The position numbers and the translations under genes are program-made. 64,000 nt of DNA. Source: an uncultured Rhodospirillaceae bacterium (GTDB lineage Bacteria; Pseudomonadota; Alphaproteobacteria; Azospirillales; Azospirillaceae). This document shows, one piece after another, positions 8,882-18,122 of the stretch (positions within the stretch are counted from its first letter, which is position 1; each line of letters starts with the position of its first letter). Under the pieces are notes generated by a model, which did no database searches, was not told the origin of the DNA, and worked only from the letters and a program-made list of their open reading frames with translations. Location: positions 62,001 to 126,000 of the forward strand of contig CALBDS010000003.1 in the NCBI GenBank assembly GCA_937927415.1, read 5' to 3'.

Positions 8882-10368
8882 TGTCCCGCCTCTCCCGCCC
8901 GTGCCTTGGTCTTCTGGCCGTTCTGGCGGCAGCCCTGGCCCCCCTGCCGGCCCTGGCGGCCAAACGGGCGCTGGTGGTGTCCATCGACAATTACATCGAT
9001 CCCCAGGCCCGCCTGCAGGGTGCCGTCAACGACGGGCGCAACATCCAGAAGCTGCTGACCGGCACTCTGGGGTTCGCCCCGGATCAGGTGAAGATGCTGC
9101 TAGACCGCGATGCCACGCGGGCGGGCATCCTCGGCACCTTCCAGTCGTGGCTGGTGGATGGGACCGGGCCGGGGGATGAGGTGTTCTTCTATTACTCCGG
9201 CCACGGCCTGCAGGTCCCCGACGTCAGCGGCGACGAACAGGACGGGCTGGACGAGGCTTTGGCCCCCGCCGACGTCAAGGTCGGGCCGTCCGGATTCGTC
9301 AACGTCATCCTGGACGACGAGATCGAAGCCCTGCTGGACCGTCTGAGGGACCGGCAGGTCACCATGATGATCGATTCCTGCCACTCCGGCACCATCAGCC
9401 GCGGCGCCTTCGGTGCGCCGGAGGGAAGCCGAAGCTACCCCCTGGCCGGCATCACCCTGCCCCCGCCCCCCACCACCCGCGCCGTCCAGGAGCACCGGCA
9501 GGGAAAGGCGTTCCTGGAATCCAAGCCGGGCCGGGTGGTGTGGTCGGCGGTTGCCCCCTATCAGCTTGCCCTGGAAGAACGACAGGGAAAGCCGGTGGGC
9601 GGCGTCTTCACCAACCGTTTCGTGCGCGGGCTGGCCGAGAAGATGGCCGACCGCAACGGCGACGGGGTGGTGACCTATGCCGAACTGCATGATTACGTCC
9701 TGCGCGAATCCGACGCCTATTGCCGCCGGGCCGGCTGTCCCGCCGGCCTGACGCCCATGCTGGAAGCCCCGCGCGCCCTGCTGTCCAAGGGGGTTGCCGG
9801 TCCCGTCCCCCTGACGCCGGCGGCCGCTTCGGCTACCCCGGTTTCCCCGGCACCGCCGCCCCAGCCGGTGCAGACGGCGGCCACCGCGCTGCTGGGTACC
9901 GACAACCCCGGCAACGTTGCCATCCGCATCCTGTCGGGACCGGATGTGCGGCTGGGCCAGACCGTGCGGTTCGAGATCACCAGCGGGGTGGACGGGGCGC
10001 TGGTGGTGTTCGATGTCAACGCCGCCGGGCAACTGGTGCAGATCTTCCCCAACAGCTTTTCCGACCGCACCAACAAAAGCGGCCGGATCGCCGCCGGCCG
10101 CCCGCTGACCATTCCCGATCCCACCTACGGCTTCGAATTCACCGCGTCGGAGCCGGTGGGCCAGGGGCAACTGATCGCGCTGGTGTTGCAGGACCCGGTC
10201 GATCTGGGGGCGCTTCTGACCCGCAACCGCGATCTCCAGCCGGTGCCGGCCCCGGTGGACCATATGGCCGATCTGGCCGCCCGCCTGCGCCGGCCCTGGA
10301 CCCAGGACACCACCACCCGGCCGATCCGCTGGTCCATGACGGCGACCACATACCGCATCACCCGCTGA
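8881..10368 (+). CDS. Secreted caspase-like (peptidase C14) protein with EF-hand-like loop and DUF4384-like domain
   Basis: This 495-residue paralogue of the preceding gene starts at an ATG that shares its first base with the upstream TGA. A signal peptide (1-26, PALA) is followed by a caspase fold with SIDNYIDPQARLQGAVND, the His in YYSGHG (H108) and the Cys in IDSCHSG (C167). DRNGDGVVTYAEL is an EF-hand-like loop. A Pro/Ala linker (about 318-345) leads to a DUF4384-like domain (about 350-455, with GALVVFDVNAAGQLVQIFPN). It should be a periplasmic or secreted Cys protease. Order of domains and partner genes suggest that the two tandem caspases and OmpA work together; substrate unknown. Confidence 0.88.
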   Translation: MSRLSRPCLGLLAVLAAALAPLPALAAKRALVVSIDNYIDPQARLQGAVNDGRNIQKLLTGTLGFAPDQVKMLLDRDATRAGILGTFQSWLVDGTGPGDEVFFYYSGHGLQVPDVSGDEQDGLDEALAPADVKVGPSGFVNVILDDEIEALLDRLRDRQVTMMIDSCHSGTISRGAFGAPEGSRSYPLAGITLPPPPTTRAVQEHRQGKAFLESKPGRVVWSAVAPYQLALEERQGKPVGGVFTNRFVRGLAEKMADRNGDGVVTYAELHDYVLRESDAYCRRAGCPAGLTPMLEAPRALLSKGVAGPVPLTPAAASATPVSPAPPPQPVQTAATALLGTDNPGNVAIRILSGPDVRLGQTVRFEITSGVDGALVVFDVNAAGQLVQIFPNSFSDRTNKSGRIAAGRPLTIPDPTYGFEFTASEPVGQGQLIALVLQDPVDLGALLTRNRDLQPVPAPVDHMADLAARLRRPWTQDTTTRPIRWSMTATTYRITR

Positions 10369-10387
10369 CCCGCGACGGATCGACAGG

Positions 10388-10420
10388 CGGAAATAAACAC
10401 CATATGTTTGATTATTTCCG
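10388..10420. repeat. Inverted repeat between the caspase operon and the sensory operon
   Basis: CGGAAATAA (10388-10396) and TTATTTCCG (10412-10420) form a perfect 9-base inverted repeat with a 15-base centre containing CATATG. It lies 20 bases after the caspase stop codon and about 93 bases before the next start codon. It is AT-rich and lacks a T-run, so an operator is as likely as a terminator. Confidence 0.45.
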
Positions 10421-10513
10421 GTGAGGGCGGGGCAAGGCTTCTCATCGGCGTTGAAATATTCGTACGGCTAAACCGATCTGAAGTGACTCAATCCCCAAAA
10501 GGAAAGGCATCTC

Positions 10514-10996
10514 ATGGTGCGTCGTCTGCTCCTGTCCCTGCTGTTTGCGGCCATGGCGTTTGGGGTGGTGGTACCGGAGACCGTCCGGGCTGCCGACACG
10601 GTGTTGACGGTCAGCGGCCCCAGCGGTCCCGCCACCACTTTTGATATGGCCGCCCTGGACGCTTTGCCCCAGGGAACCATCACCACCACCACCCCCTGGT
10701 ACGACGGGCCGCGCACCTTCACCGGCCCCCTGCTGCGCGCCGTGCTGCAACAGGCTCAGGTGACGGGCACCGTGCTCAGGATTTCCGCCCTCAACGACTA
10801 CAGCGTCGAAATCCCGGCGGAGGATCTCGACCTCTACGGCGTGGTTCTGGCGACCCGCATCGACGGCAAGCCGCTGTCGGTGCGCGACAAGGGGCCGCTG
10901 TTCGTCATCTATCCGTTCGACAGCCGCACCGACCTGAAACAGGAAAAGTTCTACAGCCGTGCCGTCTGGCAGGTGGCCAGGATCGCCATCCGCTGA
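10514..10996 (+). CDS. Small periplasmic protein with an oxidoreductase molybdopterin-binding-like fold, cysteine-free
   Basis: The product has 160 residues with a signal peptide (about 1-27). The mature part matches the small stand-alone form of the sulfite-oxidase-like domain: a DALPQGTITTTTPW segment, FTGPLLRAVL, LNDYSVEIPAEDL, and RDKGPLFVIYPFD near the end. It has no cysteine, so the ligand that coordinates molybdenum in true enzymes is absent. Catalysis is therefore doubtful and a sensory or binding role more likely. A paralogue follows 56 bases downstream, and then a hybrid histidine kinase, which suggests a periplasmic input for that kinase. An AAAGG ribosome site precedes the ATG. 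Confidence 0.75.
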   Translation: MVRRLLLSLLFAAMAFGVVVPETVRAADTVLTVSGPSGPATTFDMAALDALPQGTITTTTPWYDGPRTFTGPLLRAVLQQAQVTGTVLRISALNDYSVEIPAEDLDLYGVVLATRIDGKPLSVRDKGPLFVIYPFDSRTDLKQEKFYSRAVWQVARIAIR

Positions 10997-11052
10997 CCAC
11001 CACCGCCCGGCCGCAGCACCCTGCCCTTCCTTCCCAACGTTCCAGGGTATCC

Positions 11053-11592
11053 ATGATGACGATCGGCCTGCGGCTTTGGCGCCTGGGGTCCCATCTGCCG
11101 GCCGCTTTCCTCCTGACCGGGCTGCTGCTGTGGCCACCGTCCGGCCCGGCGGCGGCCCAGACGCCCGCGGGGATCCGGGTGTTGGATGCCGGGGGGGCGG
11201 AGGTGCGCACCCTATCCGCCGATGCCATCGCCGCCCTGCCCACCGTCCACATCCACACCGCCACCCCATGGTCGGAACGGGCCGATTACGAAGGGCCGCT
11301 GCTGACCGACGTGATCCGGCTGGCGGCCGGCGGCGGCACGCCTCCGGGGGCCATGCCGTCGGGGACCGTGCTGCTGGGGGCCGCCGACGATTATACGGTG
11401 CGCATTCCCCTGGCCGATGTGGAGCGGTTGCGGCCGATCCTGGCGTACCGTCAGGATGGCCGTCCCTTGTCGCTGCGCACACGGGGGCCGTACTGGCTGA
11501 TCTTCCCGTTCGACGATACACCGGCGATCCAGAACGACTTCTGGTATTACCGGGCCATCTGGCAGATCACCCGGCTTTCCCTGTTGCCCTGA
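11053..11592 (+). CDS. Second cysteine-free molybdopterin-oxidoreductase-like periplasmic protein
   Basis: This 179-residue paralogue of the preceding gene shares IAALPTVHIHTATPW, YEGPLLTDVI, DDYTVRIPLADV and RTRGPYWLIFPFDD. It has a signal peptide (about 1-36, ending PAAAQ) and no cysteine. Its TGA overlaps the ATG of the hybrid histidine kinase (TGATG), which indicates coupled translation. The likely role is a periplasmic ligand-binding partner of that kinase, inferred from the coupling and the lost metal ligand. The TTTGLR-type N-terminus has two adjacent ATG codons (11053 and 11056); either could start. Confidence 0.75.
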   Translation: MMTIGLRLWRLGSHLPAAFLLTGLLLWPPSGPAAAQTPAGIRVLDAGGAEVRTLSADAIAALPTVHIHTATPWSERADYEGPLLTDVIRLAAGGGTPPGAMPSGTVLLGAADDYTVRIPLADVERLRPILAYRQDGRPLSLRTRGPYWLIFPFDDTPAIQNDFWYYRAIWQITRLSLLP

Positions 11593-13784
11593 TGGAACGC
11601 AGCCGAATCATTCTTGCCGCGGTGGCGGCGGCCCTTCTGGTGTCCATTGCCGGGATGATCGGGGTGCACGCGCACCTGCTGAACAAAACCCGCGAGGTGG
11701 CATCGCTGGGGCAGGACAACCTGATCTGGTCGTTCCACCAGCTCAACAGCGAGTATCTGCGGCTGCGGATGCTGTTGGCGGAGACCCGATCCGACGGCAG
11801 CCGGCTGGCGGAAGCCGGACAGCGGTACGAGATCTTCGCCAGCCGCCTGAACGTCATCGACAGCGGGATCTACCGCCGCATTTTCGGCGGCCAGCGATTC
11901 TATGAGGATGCGCTGGCGACCACCCGCACCATCATCCGCCAGACCGACGAGGCCATGGCCACCGCCGGGGGGCTGACGCTGCCGGTCGCCCTGGAGATGG
12001 ATCAGCGGCTGGCCGGGCTGATGCCCGAGTATCAGGCGATGCTGCTGGGCCTGAACGGCTGGAGTGCCGACCACAGCGCCCGCCGGTGGGAGGAGTTGAA
12101 GAACCTGCAGGCCGTCACCCTGGGGGGCACGCTGCTGCAGACGGTGCTGATCTTGAGCTTTGCCGGGCTGGCAAGCTGGCAGATCCTGACCATCCGCCGG
12201 TCCCACCGCCACCTGACCCGGATGGCCAAAACCCTGGAACAGGCGCGGGCAGAGGCCGACAGCGCCAACCGGGCCAAATCCATCTTCCTGGCCAACATCA
12301 GCCACGAGATCCGCACGCCCATGAACGGGGTCATCGGCTTGCTCAGCCTGCTCAACGACGGCCCGCTGGAAGCGGGGCAGAAAGAGTATGTCCGGCTGGC
12401 CTTGCGGTCGGCGGAAAACCTGCTGACCCTGGTCAACGACGTGCTCGACTATTCCAAGCTGGAGGTGCGCCGGCTGGAGATCGAGGAGGAGGATTTCGAC
12501 CTCGCCGAACTGACCGAGGATGTGGTCAAGCTGTTCGCGCCCCGCGCGTCGGAATCCGGCACCGTCATCGAACACCACATCGCCCCCGACGCGGCCCGCT
12601 GGCTGCGCGGCGATGCCATGCGCATCCGCCAGATCCTGGTCAATCTGGTTGGCAACGCGGTGAAATTCACCACCGCCGGCATCATCACCGTGCGCGTATC
12701 CACCCGGCGGGAAGCCGATGGCGGTCTGTCCCTGGTGGGATCGGTCACCGACACCGGCATCGGCATCGCCCCCGACCAGATCGGCCGGCTGTTCCAGCGG
12801 TTTTCCCAGGTGGACGATTCCTCCACCCGCCGCTTCGGCGGCTCCGGGCTGGGGCTGGCCATCTCCCGCGAGCTGTGCGAGCTGATGGGCGGCGGCATCG
12901 CCGTCACCAGCACCCCCGGCGTGGGCAGCACCTTCGTGTTCCACGTCCGTTGCCTTCAACGGGACGCGCCGCCACCCGCCGCCCCCACCGATGCCGCCAC
13001 GGTGCCGGGCGACATCGCCCCCAGGCCGGGTGTGCCCATGCGGATTCTGGTGGTGGACGATGTGGCGACCAACCGCACATTGCTGGGCGCCCTGCTGCGC
13101 AAGGAGGGGCACGAGGTCGCTTTCGCCACCGACGGGCGGGAAGCGGTGGTCGCCGTCAGCCGCGAACCGTTCGATCTGGTGCTGATGGACGTACAGATGC
13201 CGGTCATGGACGGGTGCGACGCCGCCGCCGCCATCCGCTGCCTGGACGATCCCGCGGCCCAGGTACCGATCATTGCCGTGACCGCCAACACCATCACGTC
13301 GGACCATGAACGCTGTGTGGCCGCCGGCATGAACGGCCACCTTCCCAAACCCATCCGCCGGACGGCGTTGCTGGACATGGTGGCCCGCTTCGCGCCGGAG
13401 CGCCCCACCCTTCCGCCCCCGCCCCCACCACCTTCACCGCCGCCGGAAACCAGCGCGGCCGCTGACGGGTTGCTCGACCGGGATCAGGTGGAAACCCTGT
13501 GCATGGTTCTGGGACCGGAGGATTGGCGAAAAACCGTCGATACCTTCGACGGCCAGGCCCGGACGGAAATCGAGGCGATCCGCACCGCCCTGGCCGCCGG
13601 GCAGCCCATCCGGCGGCTGGCCCACGGGCTGAAAGGCATGGCGATCAACATCGGTGCGCGGGACTTTGCAACCACCGTCCGCCGGATCGAGGATGCCGCC
13701 CCCGACGAGGCCGCGGAACTGACCCGCGATCTGACGGGGCTGCTGGAACGGACGGTTGCCGCCCTGCGTGCCGTCGAAGGATAA
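11592..13784 (+). CDS. Hybrid sensor histidine kinase with receiver and Hpt domains
   Basis: The product has 730 residues. A transmembrane helix (about 8-26), a periplasmic helical sensor of about 150 residues and a second transmembrane helix (about 177-198) precede the HisKA domain with the phospho-acceptor His in ISHEIRTPMNG (H238). The HATPase domain carries NLVGNAVKFT, DTGIGIAPDQ and GGSGLGLAIS. A receiver domain follows with the phospho-acceptor Asp in LVLMDVQMPVMDG (D533), then a Pro-rich linker and an Hpt domain with LAHGLKGMA (H678). All phosphorelay residues are present. It is coupled to the two small periplasmic proteins upstream and followed 53 bases later by a response regulator. 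Confidence 0.92.
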   Translation: MERSRIILAAVAAALLVSIAGMIGVHAHLLNKTREVASLGQDNLIWSFHQLNSEYLRLRMLLAETRSDGSRLAEAGQRYEIFASRLNVIDSGIYRRIFGGQRFYEDALATTRTIIRQTDEAMATAGGLTLPVALEMDQRLAGLMPEYQAMLLGLNGWSADHSARRWEELKNLQAVTLGGTLLQTVLILSFAGLASWQILTIRRSHRHLTRMAKTLEQARAEADSANRAKSIFLANISHEIRTPMNGVIGLLSLLNDGPLEAGQKEYVRLALRSAENLLTLVNDVLDYSKLEVRRLEIEEEDFDLAELTEDVVKLFAPRASESGTVIEHHIAPDAARWLRGDAMRIRQILVNLVGNAVKFTTAGIITVRVSTRREADGGLSLVGSVTDTGIGIAPDQIGRLFQRFSQVDDSSTRRFGGSGLGLAISRELCELMGGGIAVTSTPGVGSTFVFHVRCLQRDAPPPAAPTDAATVPGDIAPRPGVPMRILVVDDVATNRTLLGALLRKEGHEVAFATDGREAVVAVSREPFDLVLMDVQMPVMDGCDAAAAIRCLDDPAAQVPIIAVTANTITSDHERCVAAGMNGHLPKPIRRTALLDMVARFAPERPTLPPPPPPPSPPPETSAAADGLLDRDQVETLCMVLGPEDWRKTVDTFDGQARTEIEAIRTALAAGQPIRRLAHGLKGMAINIGARDFATTVRRIEDAAPDEAAELTRDLTGLLERTVAALRAVEG

Positions 13785-13837
13785 GGAGGGGCCGGCGTTC
13801 ATCTGTCCTTCACCCCTACGCATTACATAGAAACCTC

Positions 13838-14851
13838 ATGATATCCGCCGGGATCGTTCCTGCCGTGCGCAAAGCTGCCATCACCATTCCCTCTGGCTAC
13901 CGCTGTCTGCACATTCTGATCGTGGACGATGTGGCGCACATCCGCACCATGGTCCGCAACATCCTGCGCCATCTGGGGCTGGGCCACATCAGCGAAGCCG
14001 CCACGGTGGATGACGCGTTCCAGATCATCCGCGCGACACCCCCCGACATCGTGTTCACCGATTGGGAAATGCCCAACGGCTGCGGTCTGGAACTGATCCA
14101 CAAGATCCGCAACCACCCGGATTCACCCGACCCGGCGCTGCCGGTCATCATGCTGACCGCCCACGGGTCCCTTGATCATGTGACCATCGGGCGCAACGCC
14201 GGGGCCACCGATTTCCTGGTCAAGCCGGTGTCGCCCGCCCGCATCGTCGAACGGCTGGTGGATGTGGTGAACCGCCAGCGGCATTTCGTGATTTCCCCGA
14301 CCTACCGCGGCCCCGACCGCCGGCGGGTGAACCGGCCGGTGCCGGTGGACCGCCGCGCGGCCCGGTCGGGGGAGCAGGGGGTGATCCTGCTGCAGCCCGA
14401 CAATCTGCTGCTGGCGCGGGTGTCGGGGGACGAGGCCGCCATCCAAAGGGCGCGCCGCCAGAAGGAAGACACCCGCGCCCTGATGGTCCGCACCCTGCCC
14501 AGCCCGGAAGAGGTGGAGGAGAACGCCCGCTCCACCCTGCTTTCCCTGATCGACAATGCCCTGACCGCGGTGGAGCGGACGGGGGATTCCCTGTTGGGCA
14601 TGATCGTTCCGCTCCAGCAGTTGCGCCGGAGCGTCCAGCAATCCCTGCCCCCCTCCGCCGAGCGGGTGGTGGTGTCGCTGCTGGGGATTCTGACCGACGG
14701 CGGGTCGATCACCGGCGATCCCGCCCTGACCCGGCTGCATCTTCTGGCCCTGCGCGCCATGCTGAACGCCCGCCACACGCCGGAACAGACCCGCGTGGCC
14801 GAGGAACTGGCCGCGCGGATCGAAAATCTGGTCCGGGCCAAGGCCCGCTGA
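13838..14851 (+). CDS. Response regulator: CheY-like receiver plus helical C-terminal region
   Basis: The product has 337 residues from the ATG at 13838. The receiver domain (about 23-145) contains LIVDDVAHIRTMVRNILRHLG, the phospho-acceptor Asp in IVFTDWEMPNG (D75), a Thr in IMLTAHG and the Lys in DFLVKPVSPAR. After an Arg-rich stretch (RGPDRRRVNRP) comes a mostly helical region of about 170 residues with no DNA-binding, GGDEF or other output domain that I recognise. It is the likely partner of the hybrid kinase 53 bases upstream. The stop codon lies one base from the end of the convergent WD40-caspase gene. Confidence 0.85.
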   Translation: MISAGIVPAVRKAAITIPSGYRCLHILIVDDVAHIRTMVRNILRHLGLGHISEAATVDDAFQIIRATPPDIVFTDWEMPNGCGLELIHKIRNHPDSPDPALPVIMLTAHGSLDHVTIGRNAGATDFLVKPVSPARIVERLVDVVNRQRHFVISPTYRGPDRRRVNRPVPVDRRAARSGEQGVILLQPDNLLLARVSGDEAAIQRARRQKEDTRALMVRTLPSPEEVEENARSTLLSLIDNALTAVERTGDSLLGMIVPLQQLRRSVQQSLPPSAERVVVSLLGILTDGGSITGDPALTRLHLLALRAMLNARHTPEQTRVAEELAARIENLVRAKAR

Positions 14852-14852
14852 C

Positions 14853-17800
14853 TTACGGTGCCGAAGACGCGACGGGAAACGGGTTGAGGTCGTTGCCGCC
14901 GGTCTTGAACACCGCGGTCTGGTTCCAGTTCTTTTCCCGTGCCAGACGCGGCACCGACCGGCTGACGTACTGGCCGAGGGTCAGGTTGTAGATGGCATCG
15001 TCGCCGGCCAGCATGGCCTTGCCCTGCAGCCCTTCCAGGACCGCGTGGGCGAAGATGCCGTTGCGGGAATCGTAGCTGTCCAGCGCCTGCTGGCTTTCCG
15101 ACGCCGCCGCCAGCAGATAGCGGCTGCCCATGTCCTGATAGAGCTTGTCCACCGTCCCCGCCGGCACCGCCCCGGCGTGGCAGGTGTCGAGCAGCACCAG
15201 CACATTGCGGGCGGCGATGCCGCTGATGAGGCGGTTGAGGTCCTTTTCCGACAGGGCTTCGCGGCTGATGGCCTCCGGCGTGGCCGCGGTCACGTTCTGG
15301 GTGACGTAGTAATAGAGTTTGACCGTCGGATCCTTCGGGGACGGCAGAATCACGCCATGCCCGGCCAAGTAGATCACCACCGTGTCATCGGGCCGCGCCT
15401 CGGCCGCCAGCTTTTCCAGCGCGGCCGTCACCGCCTCCAGGCTGGCCTGTTCGTCGTACAGGGCCGTGGACAGGGCATTCGATGCCGCCACGTCGTACCC
15501 GGCGGGAATCCGCTGCGCCACCGTGCGCTCAAAGGCTTCGGCGTCGGGGCGGGCGAAACCCAGGGCCGCTCCCGCCGGGCGGTAGGCGTTGATCCCCGCC
15601 ACGAAGCGCAGCAACCGCGGCTTGGGCGCCTCGGCAACCGTGGTCTTTTCAGGAGCGGGGGGGGCTGCCACCACGAAATCCACCACCGGCGACCGTTCGT
15701 AAATGGCATCGCTGCCGTTGTAGGCGCGGACCTGCACCCGGTTGGAGCCGGTGTCCAGACGGACCAGCCCCTCGCGGGTGTCCGCCGCGGCGGGCGCGCC
15801 AGCGGGCGCGGGCGCTGCGGGTGCCGCCTCCCCGTCCTTGACTCGGGCGAAGCCGCGGGCGGCGGCTCCGGCGCTGATGTTGCGGCCGTTGTGGAACAGG
15901 TTGACGTTGCCCACCCCGCCGCCGGTGTCCACCACCCGGTACCGCAGCCGCACCCCGGCGGTGCCCGGCGGCAGGGTGACGGTCACACGGGGGGCCTCGT
16001 CGGCCTGGGCCGCCACCGCCGGTCCCGCCGCGGCGGGCGCCTCGTCCTTCACGCGGGCGAAGGCCCGGCTGACCGGGGTGGCGTCGATGGGCTGGCAACC
16101 CGTCTCAGAAGGGGCGGTATCAGCGGTGGTGCGGGCGAAACCGCGGCTGATCTCGCTGACCGGGCAATACTCGGCCAGCATCACCTGCGGGCGGCTCTGG
16201 GTCAGCCGGCGCACGTCGCCGATGGCCTGGATGCGGGCGGCAATCTCCTGCGCACCGGTCCGGGTCAGCTTGGCCTGAACCAGTTCCGGCGCCTGGAAGA
16301 CGCGGTAAACCTGTTTGAATTCAATCCACTGCAACCCTTTCTTCTGAGGGTCGTTGAGGTGGAAGCCCACCAGCGCCTCCCCCCCGCTCTCCGAATGGGC
16401 GAAGAAGGCTTCCGGGGTCCAGATGACCCAGCGTTTGCCGTCGCGGTGAGGGAAGAAAGCCGCCAGCTCCTGCAGCGGCTGCGGCCCGGTCAGGGTGAAC
16501 CAGCGCAACGTGCCGTCGCCCAGTGCGGCCACCGCCACCCGTCCGTCGGGTGCGGCCACCACCCCCCACACGGCGGCGGGCACGGCGGCGCGCGCCCGCT
16601 CCACCCCATCCGCCCCCACCAGGCGCAGGCTGAATTCCGCCCCCACCAGGGCGGCGGAGCCGTCCGGCAGCACGGTGGCGCTGCGCGCCCATTCGCCGGG
16701 ATCCAGGGTGACCGGGCGGCCGTTGACCTTGGGCGTGCGTTCGTTGCGCCAGCCGGTGACCTTCACCCCCGCGGCCTCGGTCACCGGGCGGGCGTAGCCC
16801 GGCTGCGGCGGCGGGTCGCTGGTCAGGGTGCGGGCCAGGGCATCGAAGCGGAACGGACGCCGCCCGCCCTGCTCCAGCCCGTAATCCACCGTCATACCGT
16901 CGGGCGACAGGGCGAAACGGCCCTGATGGATGTCGCGGAAATCGCCGATCTCGCCGCGGCGGCTGAACCGCACCCCGCCGTCCCCCCCGACCACGCCCCA
17001 CGCCGGATCGGACGCCGCGAACAGCAGCCCGCCGTCGGGCAGGGCGCGCAGATGGTTCACCGTGTCGCCGGCAATGGTGGTGTCGGCGGGCTTGCCCTTC
17101 CCGCCATCGGGCCAGCGGCGCAGGATGGTGTGGGTGCTGTCCGGTCCCACCGATCCGGCGGCGGCCAGCACCGGCTTGCCCCCCGGCCCGGCCATCCAGG
17201 CGACGGCGTTGAAATTGCCGGCCCGCACATCGTCGGCCTTGGGCGTGAACAGGGGTTTCAGATCGGTGCCCGCCAGCACGTCCACCCGCGGCTTGTCGGC
17301 ATAGCCGACCGCCAGGGCCGAGCCGTCGGGCGAAAAGGCCACGGAACAGGGCTGCCCGCCGCCCGGCGCCTTGCGGGTGACCAGCGGCTTGAAATCGGCG
17401 CCGTACAGGCGGACGGTGCCGTCGAAGGACGCCGCCGCCAGCCGTCCCGCCCGATCGAACGCCAGGGCGGTGACGCGGCCGCCGTAGCTGGTATCCTCCG
17501 CCACCAGACGGAAGGTGGCGCTGTCCCACACACGGATCCCGGCGGTGCCGCCGAAGGCACCGGCCACGAACCGCCCGTCGGGGGAATAGACCAGATCGTT
17601 GAGAACCTGCGGCTGGTTGGCGAGCTTGGCCTTCAGCCGCTGGGCCTTGACGTCGAACAGATAGAGCGTCCCGCCGTCCCCCCACGATGTGCCGGTGTTG
17701 CCGGCGGCCACCGCCGTGGCCCCGTCCGCCGACAGGGCGACGGCGTACAGCGCCCCCTCGTCCCCCGCCTCCAGCGGCACGCGCAACACCCCCAGCGGCT

Positions 17801-18056
17801 CGCCGGTGGTGCGGGACCACAGGCGCAGCGTCTTGTCGTTGGACACGGTGGCGACGATGCGGGCTTCCGCGTCGGTGGCGACACGGTTGATGCGGGCGGT
17901 GTGGCGCCCGGTCTCGATGCGCAGGAAGGGGGCCGTCGTCACCTCCGCCCCCCACACCGGCCCGGTGCCGGGCATCAGGCCCAGCAGCACGGTGGCGGCG
18001 GCGAGAAAGCGCGGAAGCGAAGGGGAAAAGCCGCGGAACACAGGAGCACACGCCAT
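14853..18056 (-). CDS. Large WD40-repeat protein with C-terminal caspase (peptidase C14) domain
   Basis: The protein is 1,067 residues from the ATG at 18056; an in-frame TTG at 18074 is also possible. The N-terminus is a signal peptide (about 1-37, ending GPVWGAE). WD40-type blades follow (about 45-500; for example DKTLRLWSRTTG, DGTVRLYGADF), then a linker with repeated FAR-containing motifs, a beta-rich segment, and a caspase domain at the end. The catalytic His is in LAGHG (H900) and the Cys in LDTCHAG (C959). WD40 repeats probably act as a propeller scaffold that binds a partner or substrate. A glycine-zipper lipoprotein gene lies 66 bases upstream on the same strand, and two further caspase genes are 4-7 kb away. 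Confidence 0.9.
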   Translation of the reverse strand: MACAPVFRGFSPSLPRFLAAATVLLGLMPGTGPVWGAEVTTAPFLRIETGRHTARINRVATDAEARIVATVSNDKTLRLWSRTTGEPLGVLRVPLEAGDEGALYAVALSADGATAVAAGNTGTSWGDGGTLYLFDVKAQRLKAKLANQPQVLNDLVYSPDGRFVAGAFGGTAGIRVWDSATFRLVAEDTSYGGRVTALAFDRAGRLAAASFDGTVRLYGADFKPLVTRKAPGGGQPCSVAFSPDGSALAVGYADKPRVDVLAGTDLKPLFTPKADDVRAGNFNAVAWMAGPGGKPVLAAAGSVGPDSTHTILRRWPDGGKGKPADTTIAGDTVNHLRALPDGGLLFAASDPAWGVVGGDGGVRFSRRGEIGDFRDIHQGRFALSPDGMTVDYGLEQGGRRPFRFDALARTLTSDPPPQPGYARPVTEAAGVKVTGWRNERTPKVNGRPVTLDPGEWARSATVLPDGSAALVGAEFSLRLVGADGVERARAAVPAAVWGVVAAPDGRVAVAALGDGTLRWFTLTGPQPLQELAAFFPHRDGKRWVIWTPEAFFAHSESGGEALVGFHLNDPQKKGLQWIEFKQVYRVFQAPELVQAKLTRTGAQEIAARIQAIGDVRRLTQSRPQVMLAEYCPVSEISRGFARTTADTAPSETGCQPIDATPVSRAFARVKDEAPAAAGPAVAAQADEAPRVTVTLPPGTAGVRLRYRVVDTGGGVGNVNLFHNGRNISAGAAARGFARVKDGEAAPAAPAPAGAPAAADTREGLVRLDTGSNRVQVRAYNGSDAIYERSPVVDFVVAAPPAPEKTTVAEAPKPRLLRFVAGINAYRPAGAALGFARPDAEAFERTVAQRIPAGYDVAASNALSTALYDEQASLEAVTAALEKLAAEARPDDTVVIYLAGHGVILPSPKDPTVKLYYYVTQNVTAATPEAISREALSEKDLNRLISGIAARNVLVLLDTCHAGAVPAGTVDKLYQDMGSRYLLAAASESQQALDSYDSRNGIFAHAVLEGLQGKAMLAGDDAIYNLTLGQYVSRSVPRLAREKNWNQTAVFKTGGNDLNPFPVASSAP

Positions 18057-18122
18057 GGATCGACAGCCCGGCAAGACATCGAACGGTCCGGGGGATGCCA
18101 GTCAGGCATCCCCCGGCAGGGA

